Shown in pieces: positions 1-12,550 of a DNA stretch of 64,000 nucleotides; position 1 is the stretch's first letter, and every line of letters starts with the position of its first letter. Origin of the DNA: Adineta steineri (Eukaryota > Rotifera > Eurotatoria > Adinetida > Adinetidae); assembly GCA_905250115.1 (NCBI GenBank), contig CAJNOI010000293.1, forward strand, positions 1-64,000, in the 5' to 3' direction. Below the pieces are notes generated by a model. It made no database searches. It had not been told where the DNA came from and worked only from the letters and a program-made list of their open reading frames with translations. The position numbers and the translations under genes are program-made.

Positions 1-329
1 AATGTGATCAACCATAATGCGATAGTTCTTGATGAGAATACAATATGGGCACGAAATTTACAAAGCCATGTAATCGTTTCTGTTGGATCAGCTGCCCAAC
101 CGTTCATTATGCGAGTAATAAGTGCAAAAAAAAGAGAAATAAGATTAACAATCGATGAAATAAGAAAAAGCCATCCACAAGAATTAGTACGAAAATTTTT
201 CTGAGATAGAACAAAAATATTGATGACGTTTCCAGTAACACCAAAGAAAAAGATGAGTATAGAAATATAGCGATTAAATTGACTCGAAATATTATTTAGT
301 GATAATATAAGATTGTCATCAAATGACAT
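1..329 (-). CDS. Rhodopsin-like GPCR, N-terminal part (cut by window edge)
   Basis: The reverse strand reads without a stop from ATG at 329 to the window edge. It gives an N-terminus, TM1 (FFFGVTGNVINIFVLSQ), TM2 (CGWLFLISSIVNLISLFF) and the start of TM3 (SSRTIALWLIT). The order and wording match the three complete receptors at 2777-3760, 4338-5342 and 8552-9502, so this is a fourth tandem paralogue. The GN pair of TM1 and the WLCKFRA block before TM3, with its expected disulphide Cys, are present. The rest of the gene lies outside the window. Class A fold is well supported. The ligand is unknown. Confidence 0.85.
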   Translation of the reverse strand, partial: MSFDDNLILSLNNISSQFNRYISILIFFFGVTGNVINIFVLSQKNFRTNSCGWLFLISSIVNLISLFFALITRIMNGWAADPTETITWLCKFRAHIVFSSRTIALWLIT

Positions 330-2776
330 GTCGGTTAAATTGATGTTTGATGACATTAAAAATAATGTTACTGAAAAGAAAAATGACAGAAGCAAGCAGA
401 TCTGTTTATCTTCTCTTTTTTTTCTATTTGTCAGCCTTTCTCTCACAGTAGGGCGTATCACAAGATTGCTCATTTTATTATAATGAGAAATGTTCATATG
501 TCCGTAGACGCGTGTAATTTTCAAAGAAGATCATAACGGTTATAGTTTTCGATCTCCGAAACTGATAAGAAAACTATTTACGATTTTGAGAAGTACTTTT
601 CGCTATCAGAAATTGAATAGATTTTTCTTATTCAAGGTTTTATACTTATAATTCATTTAATTAACATACCAATTATCCATAGTTGTATCTTTTTTTTGAC
701 TAATCTCATTCAATAGAACCGGAAGCAAGTATTTTGAAGTAAATTCTCTTTCTATTTAATATACTAATGACAAAAATGTTATACCAACAGTAAACTTATG
801 TCACATGACTTTATTCTATAGCTTCAATACTCTATTTTTTTAATTATTAATTAAATTAATTTACAATTATACGGTTGTTAAGCAGCAATTTTTCAAAGTA
901 CGACACTTCCGCTTTGGTTCTATATTTATGCGACATGAATAGATACTTTGAAGGTATTGAATAAAACTAAAAGTATGTTTTTTTCTGACAATGATTCATT
1001 TACAGAAATTTATTCAGATTATATACTAATATAAATCTTATAAATACATCTTTATCTCTCATACTTTTGAATTGAAAATGAGATAATGATTAATAGATAA
1101 CATATTTTCACTAACAGAAAAGTAAAGTCATACATCATCGTAGTATGAAATGATAATTATTTATATATAGCAAAATCAAAAATTTAAATGTTAAATCCAT
1201 ATTTCATAATTATGATATTATGAAAAAGGACAGATCATTATATTTTGGTATCACTTATTAAATAATCAAAAATAATATCCTTTTAAATAGATTACTCTTT
1301 TATGGTTATATTTAAACAAATACTTTTATGAACTATTTTCAGCTTATTCTATTACCTGGAAAGAAAATAAGATGGATGCAAGTAGATGAATTATACTTTA
1401 ATGATCAGAATAACTGAAATTTTGGTTTTCGGCTTTATTTTATCATCATTGCATTCATAGCTTAAAAATGTAATCAGGAAATATATTTTTATATAATGAA
1501 AAAGATATAGGTATAGAAGTCATTTCTAATGATACCTTATTATTTGTTCCGTTTTTACAGTTTATGCAAAGTTACGGTCTTCTATCTCACGACAAAAACT
1601 TTTAGAAAATATAAAGTAGATTCCTACAACATTTATTTCACACACACCAAAGAGTCCATCTTTGCACGGATTGAATCTCTATATAGTGGACACTTGCCTA
1701 TAGTTGATACTTATTTCAATCAGTATATTTCATTTCAAAATAAAATAACGAATGAAAGAGACAAGAAAAATGTGGTATAGTTCATTATCTTATTTATTGA
1801 AAAATAATGATGAATTTTAATTTAGATTTTATTCAACACAAGATTTATACTATTAAATTTTTTTCCATACCATTTTCTATTTGTGGAAAATCTATAAAAA
1901 CTAAATTATTTATTAATAAAGTTGTGTTATGTGATTGTTCGTTTCTATTTAAAGAATATATCTTATATTAAAAGGCACGTGCCATAAAAGCTCTGTAGCC
2001 AATACCTCGATGTATCAAAATGAGAAAAAGATTATCGAAATAGACGTTTTGTTTTGCTCAGAGACTTCTTTCATCAAAAGGAACCCGAGAGCTCGAATTA
2101 GTTTAATAAAAAATTTTCTATTCAGTTGTTTGATATAAATAGAACTGTGCAAAAACAAGATTTTTTTAATTATGTTAATGATCATGTAGAAAATTATCCA
2201 TTAACATGGTCTTCATTAGTTGCTTCAACATATGGGGTATATCAGTGATATAAATAAAATAGAGAATTTACATCATTTTTCATCATCTACTCATGAAATT
2301 CGTGTTAAAAGTTGATAGATATGATTAAATATAAGTGTTAACGAAAACTGGAAAGTTTTTAATACACTTCAGAGTATTTTTTGTTCAATGGTATCAGACA
2401 ACTCTGATAATCATGGCTAAAAATTCTTGTTTCTGAGGTTATACGGTGCACATATACGCTGATATATATGTCTTATACGTTCTTGTCAATAGAAAAAACT
2501 GTACCATGAAACATAGATGGCAATGGACGCTATTGCTATCAGAATGTACAAAATGTCAATTAGTAAATTAAAAACAAGCTTTAAAATTTATTTCAACAAT
2601 CCTTTCTAATTAAAGTTATCCATAAAAATAGATGTGTACGTTGGTAAAAGAACATGTGGATTATTTAAAGAATACTTCTTGATTAAGGTTATTAAGAACG
2701 TCAGTGAATTATTTATTCTTTTATTTACTAAATTTAAAACATTGTGTTAAATACAGTACTAAAACTATTTTTTACA
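330..2776. other. Intergenic, AT-rich, no gene recognised
   Basis: About 2.4 kb between the first two receptor genes. It contains an 83-codon open frame on the plus strand (1529-1780) with no recognisable motif and no splice-supported extension, so I do not call it a gene. Otherwise I see only A/T-rich sequence. Confidence 0.6.
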
Positions 2777-3760
2777 TCATCCAACAATTTTCTGCTTATT
2801 CCGAAACAAAAGTTTGAAAAGAGCATTTCGAAAAGTACTTCCGCCCGTTAATGTATAAATATAAAATGGCATACCATTTGCAATACTATACAACAAAAAT
2901 AAAAAATTATACAGAAAATTGTCAATTTTATTCTGTAAAGCACTTTTAACTGCATTCATCGTTATCGTTGTATACAATCTTTGAATAACTAATGGTACAG
3001 TAAATATACCAAGTAAAATAATTTGTATACAAAGCATAACTAGTAATTGTTGATCTGTTTTTCTTGTAGGAAAATTAGTTTTATGTATTATTTTTCCATC
3101 GAATTTCTCTGCTGGATAAATACGCTTTTTAATTTGAAATACATTTGATATTGTTATTGAACCGAAAATACTCATTAATACAAGTGGTATAATAACAGTA
3201 ATGAATGCAAAAGTTAAATCCGAATAAAGACGACATGATGTTGATATACCATAACATTTTAATGGACTATTTATTTGATTTGCATCATAACAATATACTA
3301 AATGAATAAATACGATTGTTGAAATCAATACAATAACAATAAAACCTCGTTGTGCATTTTGTAATGTACTCATTTGTCGATAATAAATATGACGACTTGA
3401 TAAAAGACATCGATCAATCGAAGCTAATGTAATTAACCAAAAAGCAATTGTTCGTGAATTAAATAAAATAAAAGCTCGAAGTTTACAAGTCCATCCAATT
3501 GTAGCTGTAACATCTAATGACCAAGTAGAAAGAATACGTGTTAAAAGACCAAATATCAACGCAATTATATTGACAATCGAAGAAATAAGAAACAACCATG
3601 CACATGTATTTATTCGTAATTTTCGTTGTGATAAAACAAAAATATTAAGAATATTTCCAATAACACCAAAAAGAAGTATAAATACTGCCAAATATCGATT
3701 TAATTGTATTAATGCATTGTCTAGCGATGCCATAATAACATTATCCGATAAAGACGACAT
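2777..3760 (-). CDS. Rhodopsin-like GPCR, complete, single exon
   Basis: This 327-residue protein has seven hydrophobic segments. TM1 is near residues 22-45 (LFGVIGNILNIFVLSQ, with GN). TM3 ends in SIDRCLLSS (DRC at 116-118, in place of DRY). A likely TM3 to loop-2 disulphide joins C92 to C169 or C176. TM7 carries NGMPFYIYTL instead of canonical NPxxY, followed by a short basic tail. The start MSSLS matches the paralogue at 8552-9502, which supports this ATG. It belongs to a tandem cluster of four same-strand receptors separated by long AT-rich gaps. The family is an expanded, probably peptide- or odour-sensing, class A group; the ligand is unknown. No intron is needed. Confidence 0.9.
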   Translation of the reverse strand: MSSLSDNVIMASLDNALIQLNRYLAVFILLFGVIGNILNIFVLSQRKLRINTCAWLFLISSIVNIIALIFGLLTRILSTWSLDVTATIGWTCKLRAFILFNSRTIAFWLITLASIDRCLLSSRHIYYRQMSTLQNAQRGFIVIVLISTIVFIHLVYCYDANQINSPLKCYGISTSCRLYSDLTFAFITVIIPLVLMSIFGSITISNVFQIKKRIYPAEKFDGKIIHKTNFPTRKTDQQLLVMLCIQIILLGIFTVPLVIQRLYTTITMNAVKSALQNKIDNFLYNFLFLLYSIANGMPFYIYTLTGGSTFRNALFKLLFRNKQKIVG

Positions 3761-4337
3761 TTATCAATTCTATAAATGCAACATAAAAAAAAATTGTGAA
3801 TTTATACCGTTATATACGCACTTTTTCTCTTTCTAGAAGGATGTCAAATCAAAAGTATTATACTCCTCGACAATGACATACTGTGAACCGAGAGATGAAA
3901 TGAATATAATATCCCGTTGATTTTAATTAGTTTTAGTTCAAAAAGCTATTTCACAGGATTAAATATTCTTTTCTAAGGAAATGTAATATACGGAGTGTAT
4001 TCACGTTTATGAAAAGAATTCTAATTTTCTTATCGCGTCATTAATAAAAATTGTAATTCAATCTCTGTTAAATTATCTACGATTAATCAAAAATCATAAA
4101 AGGTAATGATATTCTCATCTTTTATGAAATATTATCCACATCAATAGAGCAAAAACTAGAATTTCCTTATTTTTTTCTGATCGTTATTCTTCAAATGTCA
4201 TCATTGAATGAAGTAATATTAACACTATATTGTTATTATCAGTATGTATTCAAAGCGCAAAAAACCAAAAAGGTGGTTTTCATTTTAATTTCTCTATATT
4301 TGAATATATTTATCATAATAACAAGAAAAAAAAACGA
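3761..4337. other. Intergenic between receptor genes
   Basis: About 580 AT-rich bases upstream of the preceding minus-strand receptor and downstream of the next one. No gene or repeat was seen. Plus-strand open frames here and inside the receptor genes are antisense shadows. Confidence 0.6.
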
Positions 4338-5342
4338 CTATTTTTGTTGACATATAATTATTCGTTTTATACGTCTCATAAGAATAAAGAAAGCTTCTCG
4401 AAAAACACATCCACCACATAATGTATAGATATAAAATGGTATTCCACTAGCTAAATAAGTTAATAATATAACAAATGAATAGATTGAATTTTCAATTTGA
4501 ATATGTAGAGAAGTTTTTATTTGATTTCTTGTTATTGTTGAATATATTTGTTGTATAGCTTGTGGAAGTGTTAATAAAGCAAGAAAACTAATTTGTACGA
4601 GAAGCATAATTAATAAATGACGATCAATAAGTTTAAAATGACGTTGTCGATGATCATGACAATTTATTCTTGATAAAAGTGGTGATTGTACACGATATTT
4701 TGATTTACGTACATTTGACATTGTCATAAAACCAAATAAAAACATTAAGATTAATGGAAATAAAATAGTTACACATATATAACTTTGATCAATAAATATA
4801 CGACATAGAATTGTTTTACTATAACATTTAAGTGGTGTATTAATTAAATTTGCTTCATAACAATAAAATATGGGTAAATAAGTAATAATTGAAAAAATAA
4901 TAATTAGAATTGTTCCACGTTGAACTTCTTTCAATGTACTAAATTTTCGATAATGTGCATTTAAACTTGATAAAAGCCAACGATCAATACTTGCTAATAA
5001 GATTAACCATGTTGCAATTGTTCTTGATGTATATAGAATAAAAACACGAAATCTACAAAGCCATCCTATTGTATCTGTTAAATCGATTGTCCAATTTGAT
5101 ATAATTCTTGTTGATAAACCAGATAATATTACAATAATATTTGCGAATGATGATATAAGAAATAACCATGCACATGGATTTAATCGAAGTGATTTTTGTA
5201 ATAAAACAAAAATATTAAGAATATTTCCAATAATTCCAAATATAAACAAAAATATGGAAAAATAACAATTTATTTGTAATGACATTTCATGCCATGATAC
5301 AATAAGTTCTGTATCTGACGTCGTTGTTGTTGTTGACGACAT
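4338..5342 (-). CDS. Rhodopsin-like GPCR, complete, single exon
   Basis: This 334-residue paralogue of the receptor at 2777-3760 has TM1 with FGIIGNILNIFVLLQ, a TM3 end of ASIDRWLLSS (DRW) and TM7 with SGIPFYIYTLCGG. The tail is short and basic (RRIKRIIICQQK). A Thr/Ser-rich stretch follows the initiator Met, giving a short extracellular N-terminus. It shares with its neighbours the loop wording CYEANLINTPLKCY before TM5. Gene order and strand indicate tandem duplication. No coupling partner or ligand can be read from the sequence. It is a single open frame with no internal break. Confidence 0.9.
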   Translation of the reverse strand: MSSTTTTTSDTELIVSWHEMSLQINCYFSIFLFIFGIIGNILNIFVLLQKSLRLNPCAWLFLISSFANIIVILSGLSTRIISNWTIDLTDTIGWLCRFRVFILYTSRTIATWLILLASIDRWLLSSLNAHYRKFSTLKEVQRGTILIIIFSIITYLPIFYCYEANLINTPLKCYSKTILCRIFIDQSYICVTILFPLILMFLFGFMTMSNVRKSKYRVQSPLLSRINCHDHRQRHFKLIDRHLLIMLLVQISFLALLTLPQAIQQIYSTITRNQIKTSLHIQIENSIYSFVILLTYLASGIPFYIYTLCGGCVFREAFFILMRRIKRIIICQQK

Positions 5343-8300
5343 CTTGTCTAGGTAATGAAGACGTTGTTAATACAAGGGATGTCGTTTATCATATACCATT
5401 TGTTCTTTTTTATGGCATACGTATGGATAGAAAATTATCTACAATGAATAATGAAATATCAACTATCAGCTGTTATTTGGATCGAGTAAAGATGAAAAAG
5501 AAAATCTTACCTTTATAATGGAAAAAATCCAGGTTATTGTCAACTTTACTTTATAGACCAAAAAGAATGATGACATCTCTCAAACAAGCTGGAAGCAAGA
5601 GAAAAAAAAAGACAACTATGAACTTAATAAGGACATCATTCGTATTATTAATATAGATTCAGTAAAAGGAAAGCAAACATTTGGAAGATAGAGAGAAGAA
5701 CAAAACCAGAAAAAATTTTGGTATTATTAATTAACGGAAACTAAACTTGACTCATTTTTTTTGTTTATTGACAGCGAAACATATGCAGGAGCTAAATAGA
5801 CAAACCAAAGTTCATTTAATTATTTGCATATTTTTCTTCTAGATAAATTCATCAAAAAAATTAATCAAAAAAAATGATACTGTCGGAAATCCTTCTATTT
5901 TGTGCACATCCTTATAAATAAAAATAACTCGTAAAATAATACTTCTCTTCGAGATTATAAAAGGAAAAATAAAACCCATCATATTCAATTGACTAAGGGA
6001 GAAACAAACTCTATGGGTGCGTTGTTTTTCTTTTCAAACATTGACTAAATGATTGACAAAAAAAACTATTAGTTAAATTAATCTCACCATAGTAGAATGT
6101 TTTATTGAAGTGACTATTTAAAGGAACAAAAGCAAGTATATAAATCGTTCTTAATTCACACGATATTTATGCATCGATAAACATCGATATAAAAAGGAAG
6201 TTCCTATGGCATTTATTAATCTCATCAATTATGAACCTAGTTTCTGATTGACTCTGTCAGTTATTTTTATTCTCATCGGTACATGCACTTAAAGGTTGTT
6301 TTTTAACCTTTGCTATACTTTTTATGGAAAAAACTAATAATTCTATTTGCTGGTTTTTCTAATATAATTAATCAGTCTATCTGAATAAAAATTATTGTCT
6401 ATTATAATAAGCACTTAGATACACATACATTGTCAATATAGAAAGAACAACTGAAATTATCAGAATGAAAAACAAAATTTCTTATGTCATGTTTCTCAAG
6501 ATTCAGAAGAAATTATACTTATTGTATGAACAATGTTGATAATATAAAAAATATTAACATACTACTAATCAAAATCATATTTTTCTTCTTGATGTGTATA
6601 TTTGGAAATATGAATAATGAACTTTGCATCATTCATTTCATCTAAAATCAACCAGTGATGTATTAAAAGTACAAGCAACCCCTTGTCTTTATGGATTCTT
6701 CAGTTAAAATGATTCTTTCATTGAAATGATGTTTCTGAAGTAACAGTAAACTCTAAATAAAAAAGTGTTCTTTACCAATCAATATAACTAGAAATTCTCT
6801 AAAAAATACTGTAAAGCTCAGAAAGCTATTTTATCACGAAAAAAAAATCGATAAGGATAAAGGTAGCTTACACTTGTAATGCATCACGTAGTAGGTCTCT
6901 CATACTACCTAGATTGACGTTTGAATCAAGTCAATACCCGTTAATATAAGAAAAAAAATGGAAAAATATTGTATTCACGTATACTTTTGTCGTAGATTGT
7001 GAATGTTAATTTCTTTTTAGCACGTTATATCACTTTCACAAAACAGAAAAAGGAGTAAAAATTTTTCTCGACAATTCACAAAAGATTTTTACTAATTGGA
7101 GAAAATACGTGTCACATTTTTGACGAGAGAATAAATTATTCTATCGCCGAATAATCAGAAAATAGAACCATTGAAACAGTTATTAACTTATCGGCTACAT
7201 ATGTAACTTTAATTATTTACAAACTATTCTTTTTAATACAACTGAAACTGACATAAAATATATTGACAAATTTTTAAACATATAAGAAACTAATATGCTG
7301 ATGACTAACTACTTTTTATAAAACACGTACTGTATATAATTGAAAAGAATAATATATTGTCTTAAATTAATGCATTATTTTCGATTACGTTCGTCACGTA
7401 CGACTTTAATGAGATAATATCTGTAACTCAACAACAGTAATTACTTGTTATTATATGAATTGTTTCATTTAAAGTAGAAATCTATCACTCTAAATCTCTT
7501 TTTTTTGACTTGCAGCACTGCTGAAACACTTTCCTTTATAGTAGCACATCTATATATAAATCATTTTATTATTCTTTTTTTGCGATTATTTAGTTATATA
7601 AATAACCCATTATTACGATGTTTACTCTTCTTGAAGTTTATTTATAGGGCTGAAAAATAGGTTACCTTTTATTCACTCTTTAAACTCCATCTAATAAAAG
7701 CTTGATTTTATTGTTAATGATATTCTAATTAAAACATCATTTGAAATACAACTGCTTCAGCTTCGGAGAAAAGAAACTTATTTTGATAAATCTAATTTCA
7801 TTTCTATCATAATAATTTCCTAAATTTAAAATCTTAGTTACATAGTTATATACAAACTTTAAACAACACAATATCATAAATTGTGACATATATCCTATAA
7901 GTTTACATGCCGAATAATTCGAAGTGTAATTAGGATGGTTAGATATAAAGATTTCCCTATGCGGTACTCTGCATTGAATACAGTCGAGGAAAAGAGAACA
8001 GTTACTTACTTATTTACGATTAATCACTGTTGTCGTTCTATTATTATTGACGTACGACGCATTTGTTGTTAGAGAAAAAAAAATAATGGAATATTTTTCT
8101 TCTTTCGAATAGAATAAATAAGCGATTATTCTTAAAAACAATATACAGAATTGAAACTATCTAAATATAGTAGATAATCTATTTTGTTACATGTTTATTG
8201 ATCAAAGATGTCATTGTGGCGTATGCAAGTATATGAACATGTGATTATTATTCAAATATGAAAAAAATGGTGCTTTTGTTATATTATTTCCTGAATTGAT

Positions 8301-8551
8301 TTATATGAAAAACAAAAGAATTACTATTTGTCTTTTTCTATTATTAAAAGAGACAATGTCTAATGAATGCATGCAAGTCTTTGAATAATTCATTGAAATT
8401 ATTTTATGTCAATTGTTATAAGTTTTGTTGGTGTAAGATTATTTTTATGATTATTAAAAGAATTTATTATTTATCTTGACGTTTATTCTTTGTTTAATCT
8501 AAAGATCACAATAACCTTTTTTTTCTTTCATACATAACAAAAAAAAACGTT
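5343..8551. other. Long AT-rich intergenic region
   Basis: About 3.2 kb with no coding feature I can support. Open frames are short and A/T-biased. It lies between two receptor paralogues, so it could hold decayed receptor sequence or cis-regulation, but I see no recognisable receptor motif in it. Confidence 0.5.
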
Positions 8552-9502
8552 CTAGTGAATTATACGATGACATCTTTTGAATAGATTGAATAAAGACTTT
8601 CGAAATGTACTTCCACCACTTATTGTATAAAGATAAAATGTTATTCCATTAGCTAAATAAATACAAAGAAGAGTTAAGTTATAAACAAAATTGTCAATAG
8701 ATTTTTGTAATGCGGTTTTAAAACCATTATTTGTAAATGTTAAATATAATCTTTGTATAGATAATGGTAGAGATAATAGAAATAGAAGAGTTATTTGAAA
8801 AAAGAGCATTATTAAAAGTTGACGATCGACTTTTTTATGTTGTATGATAACATTTAATGGTTGATGATGTATTCGATGATGAATTTGACGAACATTTGAG
8901 ATTGTCATTAAACTAAAGAATATCATTATTAATAAAGGACATAAGATAGTTATTAATGCAAATGATAAATCAGTTAATATACGACATTGAGATGATTTGC
9001 CATAACATTGCATAGGTGTATCGATTAAATTAGCCTCAAAACAATAAAGTATTTGAAGATAAATTCCAATTGATAAACTAATTATAATAATTCCACCACG
9101 TTGAGCATTTTTTAGTGTACTTTTTCGTCGACGAGAAGTTAAATGACTTGATGAAAGCCATCGATCAATTGTAGCTAATGCAATTAACCAAAAACTTGAT
9201 GTCATTGAAGCATAAACAAATAATCCACGTAATTTACAAAGAGCTCGATTTGTTTCACTGAAATCAAGTTGCCAACTAGATAAAATTCGAGTTATTAAAC
9301 CAGACATAAAAGCAAGAATACTTGTTATCGATGACATAAGAAAAAGTCGTGCACATGGATTTAAATACAATGGTTTTTGTATTAAAACCAATATATTTAA
9401 AATACTACCAATCATACCAAAGAAAAAAATAAATATTCCAAAATAACGATTGATCTGAGGTGTTGCATAATCTAGTAACGTAAGGCCTGATAACGAAGAC
9501 AT
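8552..9502 (-). CDS. Rhodopsin-like GPCR, complete, single exon
   Basis: This 316-residue member of the same cluster has TM1 with FFGMIGSILNILVLIQ (GS instead of GN), a TM3 end of ATIDRWLSSS (DRW), and TM7 with NGITFYLYTISGGSTFRKSLF, which lacks the usual Pro. The loop CFEANLIDTPMQCYG corresponds to the same loop in its neighbours. Loss of the TM1 Asn and TM7 Pro makes it the most divergent copy, although the frame is intact. It is intronless like its paralogues. It is probably a functional surface receptor of unknown ligand. Confidence 0.9.
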   Translation of the reverse strand: MSSLSGLTLLDYATPQINRYFGIFIFFFGMIGSILNILVLIQKPLYLNPCARLFLMSSITSILAFMSGLITRILSSWQLDFSETNRALCKLRGLFVYASMTSSFWLIALATIDRWLSSSHLTSRRRKSTLKNAQRGGIIIISLSIGIYLQILYCFEANLIDTPMQCYGKSSQCRILTDLSFALITILCPLLIMIFFSLMTISNVRQIHHRIHHQPLNVIIQHKKVDRQLLIMLFFQITLLFLLSLPLSIQRLYLTFTNNGFKTALQKSIDNFVYNLTLLCIYLANGITFYLYTISGGSTFRKSLFNLFKRCHRIIH

Positions 9503-10433
9503 TTATTAAATCAATCTAAAGCAAAATATGTTCTACTCAACAACTTAGATAAAGTACGTTGACTAGAGATTGAGAGAATCTTTTGAAATGTAAATAATTT
9601 ATTTCTATTTCAATATATGTCTACCATTATTAATTATTATAAGTTTATAATCCTTGGATAAAGGAAAAGACAAATCTGTCATGACTTTTCATATTTATCA
9701 TAGCTAGGTAACTAAAACAAAATCTTTTCTTTATTTAGAACTTTTATGAGTTTTAATGTTCTCAAGGCACCTCGATGATAATATAATTTCAGTCATTTTG
9801 CTTCCATGGCACACAGATTTATTATGTTTCAATAGAACCTTTCTTGTTTAAACAACTATCTATGGCGTTAACTTTTCATTTTCGTAAATGATCAACAATT
9901 TTAAATAGATGATCTAAACCTTTACGAAAATTTCTTTTGATCACATAGTAGTTTAATTTAAAATAGTATCTTGACTAGTAAATTTTTAATCGCTTGCAGA
10001 ATTATAAATGAAAACAAGGGGAATAATTTGAATAAGTAACAAACACAGCTGAGATGATGATTTTGTGATAATATAATTGTATACCCATTCAATTCGGATT
10101 CAATATTATAAGGCGATAGCTGTGTATATGAATTTGATGGAAGAATTTGTTGTGATTAAAAATATAGAATCAATCAGTAAATGTATTGTTCGAAGCGAAC
10201 ATTTTCTCTTATTTTTTAAAAGCAATCAACTAAAAGAAAACTACATGTTCGTACATTCACTTTTAATCTATAAAAATAAGTATTACTAAAGACATTAATC
10301 TTTCCTTGCACATGATTATAGTTAAAATTTGATATATTAACTATTTTTATATTAAGGAAACAAACAGATAAATATATATGTGTTGAGAAGTTCTATTCTC
10401 TTTTTAGAGATCGTAAGCAGCAAGATCATATAT
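9503..10433. other. Intergenic, upstream of the receptor cluster
   Basis: About 930 AT-rich bases. A 70-codon open frame at 10077-10289 has no recognisable motif and is not called. Nothing else was seen. Confidence 0.55.
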
Positions 10434-10561
10434 CAGTGGCGAATCTAGGATTTTGGAAGGGAAGGGTGATATTTAAGTAGAGGGGGGGGGCGCGATTTCG
10501 GCTAAAAACTATTAGGGAGAAGGGGGTGACCGCCTCTTTTGTCTCCCTAAATCCACTACTG
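10434..10561. mobile_element. Short MITE with imperfect terminal inverted repeats
   Basis: This 128-base element starts CAGTGGCGAATCTAGGA and ends CCCTAAATCCACTACTG, so its two ends are inverted copies of about 17-20 bases with a few differences. ATAT lies on both sides and may be part of the target duplication. The interior is G-rich and much less AT-rich than the flanks. CAGTGGCG-type ends are common in hAT-related non-autonomous elements, so hAT affiliation is likely but inferred. It has no coding capacity. Confidence 0.6.
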
Positions 10562-10729
10562 ATATGTTTATTGACATAAATCTATTTATAAACATATGTG
10601 TTGTATGCTTTGAGATAGACTAAATTTTTTTAAAATAAAGTATCATAAATGTTAAAAAGAAATATTTATTGTTTGTATGAATATTATTTACAAATTACAG
10701 AATGAATTCATCAATATCATAAGAATCCC

Positions 10730-10797
10730 GAGGGTGAGTGTGGTCGTGAATGCATCTTTTCTTGACTCACACCTACGAAGATCTTCATCCTCATTCA
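10730..10797. repeat. Telomere-like foldback hairpin
   Basis: A GT-rich left arm (GAGGGTGAGTGTGG) is followed by CA-rich sequence (ACTCACACC, then CATCCTCATTCAC) that can pair imperfectly with it. It is a diverged member of the family described in the findings. Confidence 0.55.
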
Positions 10798-10899
10798 CTA
10801 TCCATATAATCATGATCATAAGTTGAATACAACTTCTGGTCATTATTTATTTTTTAATTCACAAAGTTCACTAAAATTGTCAGTAGCTCAAATTAAAAT

Positions 10900-11290
10900 A
10901 AATTAGTTAGAACTATTAAATGATCCAGCTGTTTGTTTTAAATATACTAGTATACGTCTCGCATGAACTTTTTCTTTAATATTCAACTTGCACAAGATGA
11001 TGAAAATTAATTAATACGAATTGCCATTTCTATTCCTGGGAAAGATTCATCCATTGATAATTGGATACAAATCAAAATCACATTATCAGGTGAGAAGCTG
11101 AAAGTCTCTATTTAGTTGAATATTACAAATGATGAATAATTAACTTTTGATGATCTTTTAGTCGATTATAATCATGAACATCGTGCGCAACCATCAAAAA
11201 CACTATTTTCTTGTGATTTTGAATGATGTCGTTTTGATGATTTTATTTCTTTATGAAACTATTCGTATCGATGGTGAATTATTCAAGTAA
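10900..11290 (+). pseudogene. Possible decayed coding stretch, family unknown
   Basis: The composition differs from the surrounding A/T-rich DNA and reads as protein-like segments (for example GKDSSIDNWIQIKITLSGEK and LTFDDLLVDYNHEHRAQPS) interrupted by several stops. I do not recognise the family. It could be the remnant of a host gene tail. The call rests only on codon-like texture. Confidence 0.25.
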
Positions 11291-11303
11291 ATGATGCGAT
11301 TTG

Positions 11304-11349
11304 AAGGGTGTGGGTGGGAAAAAATGAGCACCCACGCCCATACCCTTTT
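11304..11349. repeat. Telomere-like foldback hairpin
   Basis: The left arm AAGGGTGTGGGTGGG and right arm CCCACGCCCATACCCTTTT are nearly complementary, separated by a loop of about 12 bases. This is a strong, compact copy. Confidence 0.75.
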
Positions 11350-12550
11350 AAGTTATTATCTATACTGTTGAAATAAAATCTTGATACATATTGTTCTAAT
11401 CGAATTATATTTTGTTATAAGTGTCACACATTTTCACCGTAAATTCCTGTTAGCTAAGAAAACAAATAAAACCAGTTTTTCTTGTTCTTTACCATTAATG
11501 TAACATTTCAAATTGTTTTAAAATACATAAATTTAATCGATCTGATTCAATTATTTACTGCTCTACTTTGTTCATTCACTGAAAATTAATATTCAATATA
11601 CCTGACAATATTCTGGTGATGTTTTAGAGTTTGATAATGTTGAATGCATGATTTTTTTACAATTTATCCAATAAATAAAACTTCCTCTCTTTTCATCTGC
11701 TCGTATTTCCATCGTTTTGTTTTATTGTGAAATGCATTTCTATATCCTTTGCCATTTCTCATACCTCTTTTTTCTGTTGTATCCGCTCTTTAATCTTCAT
11801 TTTTTTTACATTGTTTTTTCATTTATATCACAACTTCCTGCTTTAATTTTTTTTCTGCTTCTGTGAACACTCATAGTTTTAGTCAGTCACAGAATAAAAT
11901 AGAGAAAGTAGGAGTTATATCATCGATGATTTTATATTTCTGTGAATGTGAATAGAAAAGAAATGACATCTGGTGTCAGATCTATACATGTATGAGCATG
12001 ATATACATTGTGGAGATAAACGAGAGAGAAAAACTAGATTTATATACGTCACTTATTCACATTATTTTAATCATTGTATTACGCAGTCGACTCTAGATTA
12101 AACGGAGAAAGAAGGTACTTATTTTGTCATTTAGTAATAATCGAGATGTGATTAGAGAGATTTCTGAGTTGTTTAAATTGTACTTTTACTCTTTCTAACA
12201 TTAGTAGGAGTTCTATCTTATTCTCTATCATCTTTAGTTTTTGATTTACTTAAATCTTCATACATATTGAGTTCAATTGAACTCTTTAATGTATAGAAGA
12301 ACGCCAGAAGATACGGTAAGTTGATATTTAATATCTATTTTGTAATAAAGAGTAATAGATAATTGTGGAAGTTAAATGAATTACTTAAGTAGACGATAGA
12401 ACCATCACAGTATGGATAAATGTCAATGAGCTAGTGCAGATGCGTTACTTGTCTCTATTCTCAATGAGACACATATATATAATACTCGAAAGTTGAAGTC
12501 AATTATTCAATTATTGCGGATGACGAGAATTGTGATCCGTGGGCATCGAG

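Noticed and set aside
3570-3836. Open frame on the plus strand over the receptor gene
   Set aside because: It is the antisense shadow of the intact minus-strand receptor, with no motif of its own. The same applies to frames at 4..204, 4230..4421 and 5324..5518.
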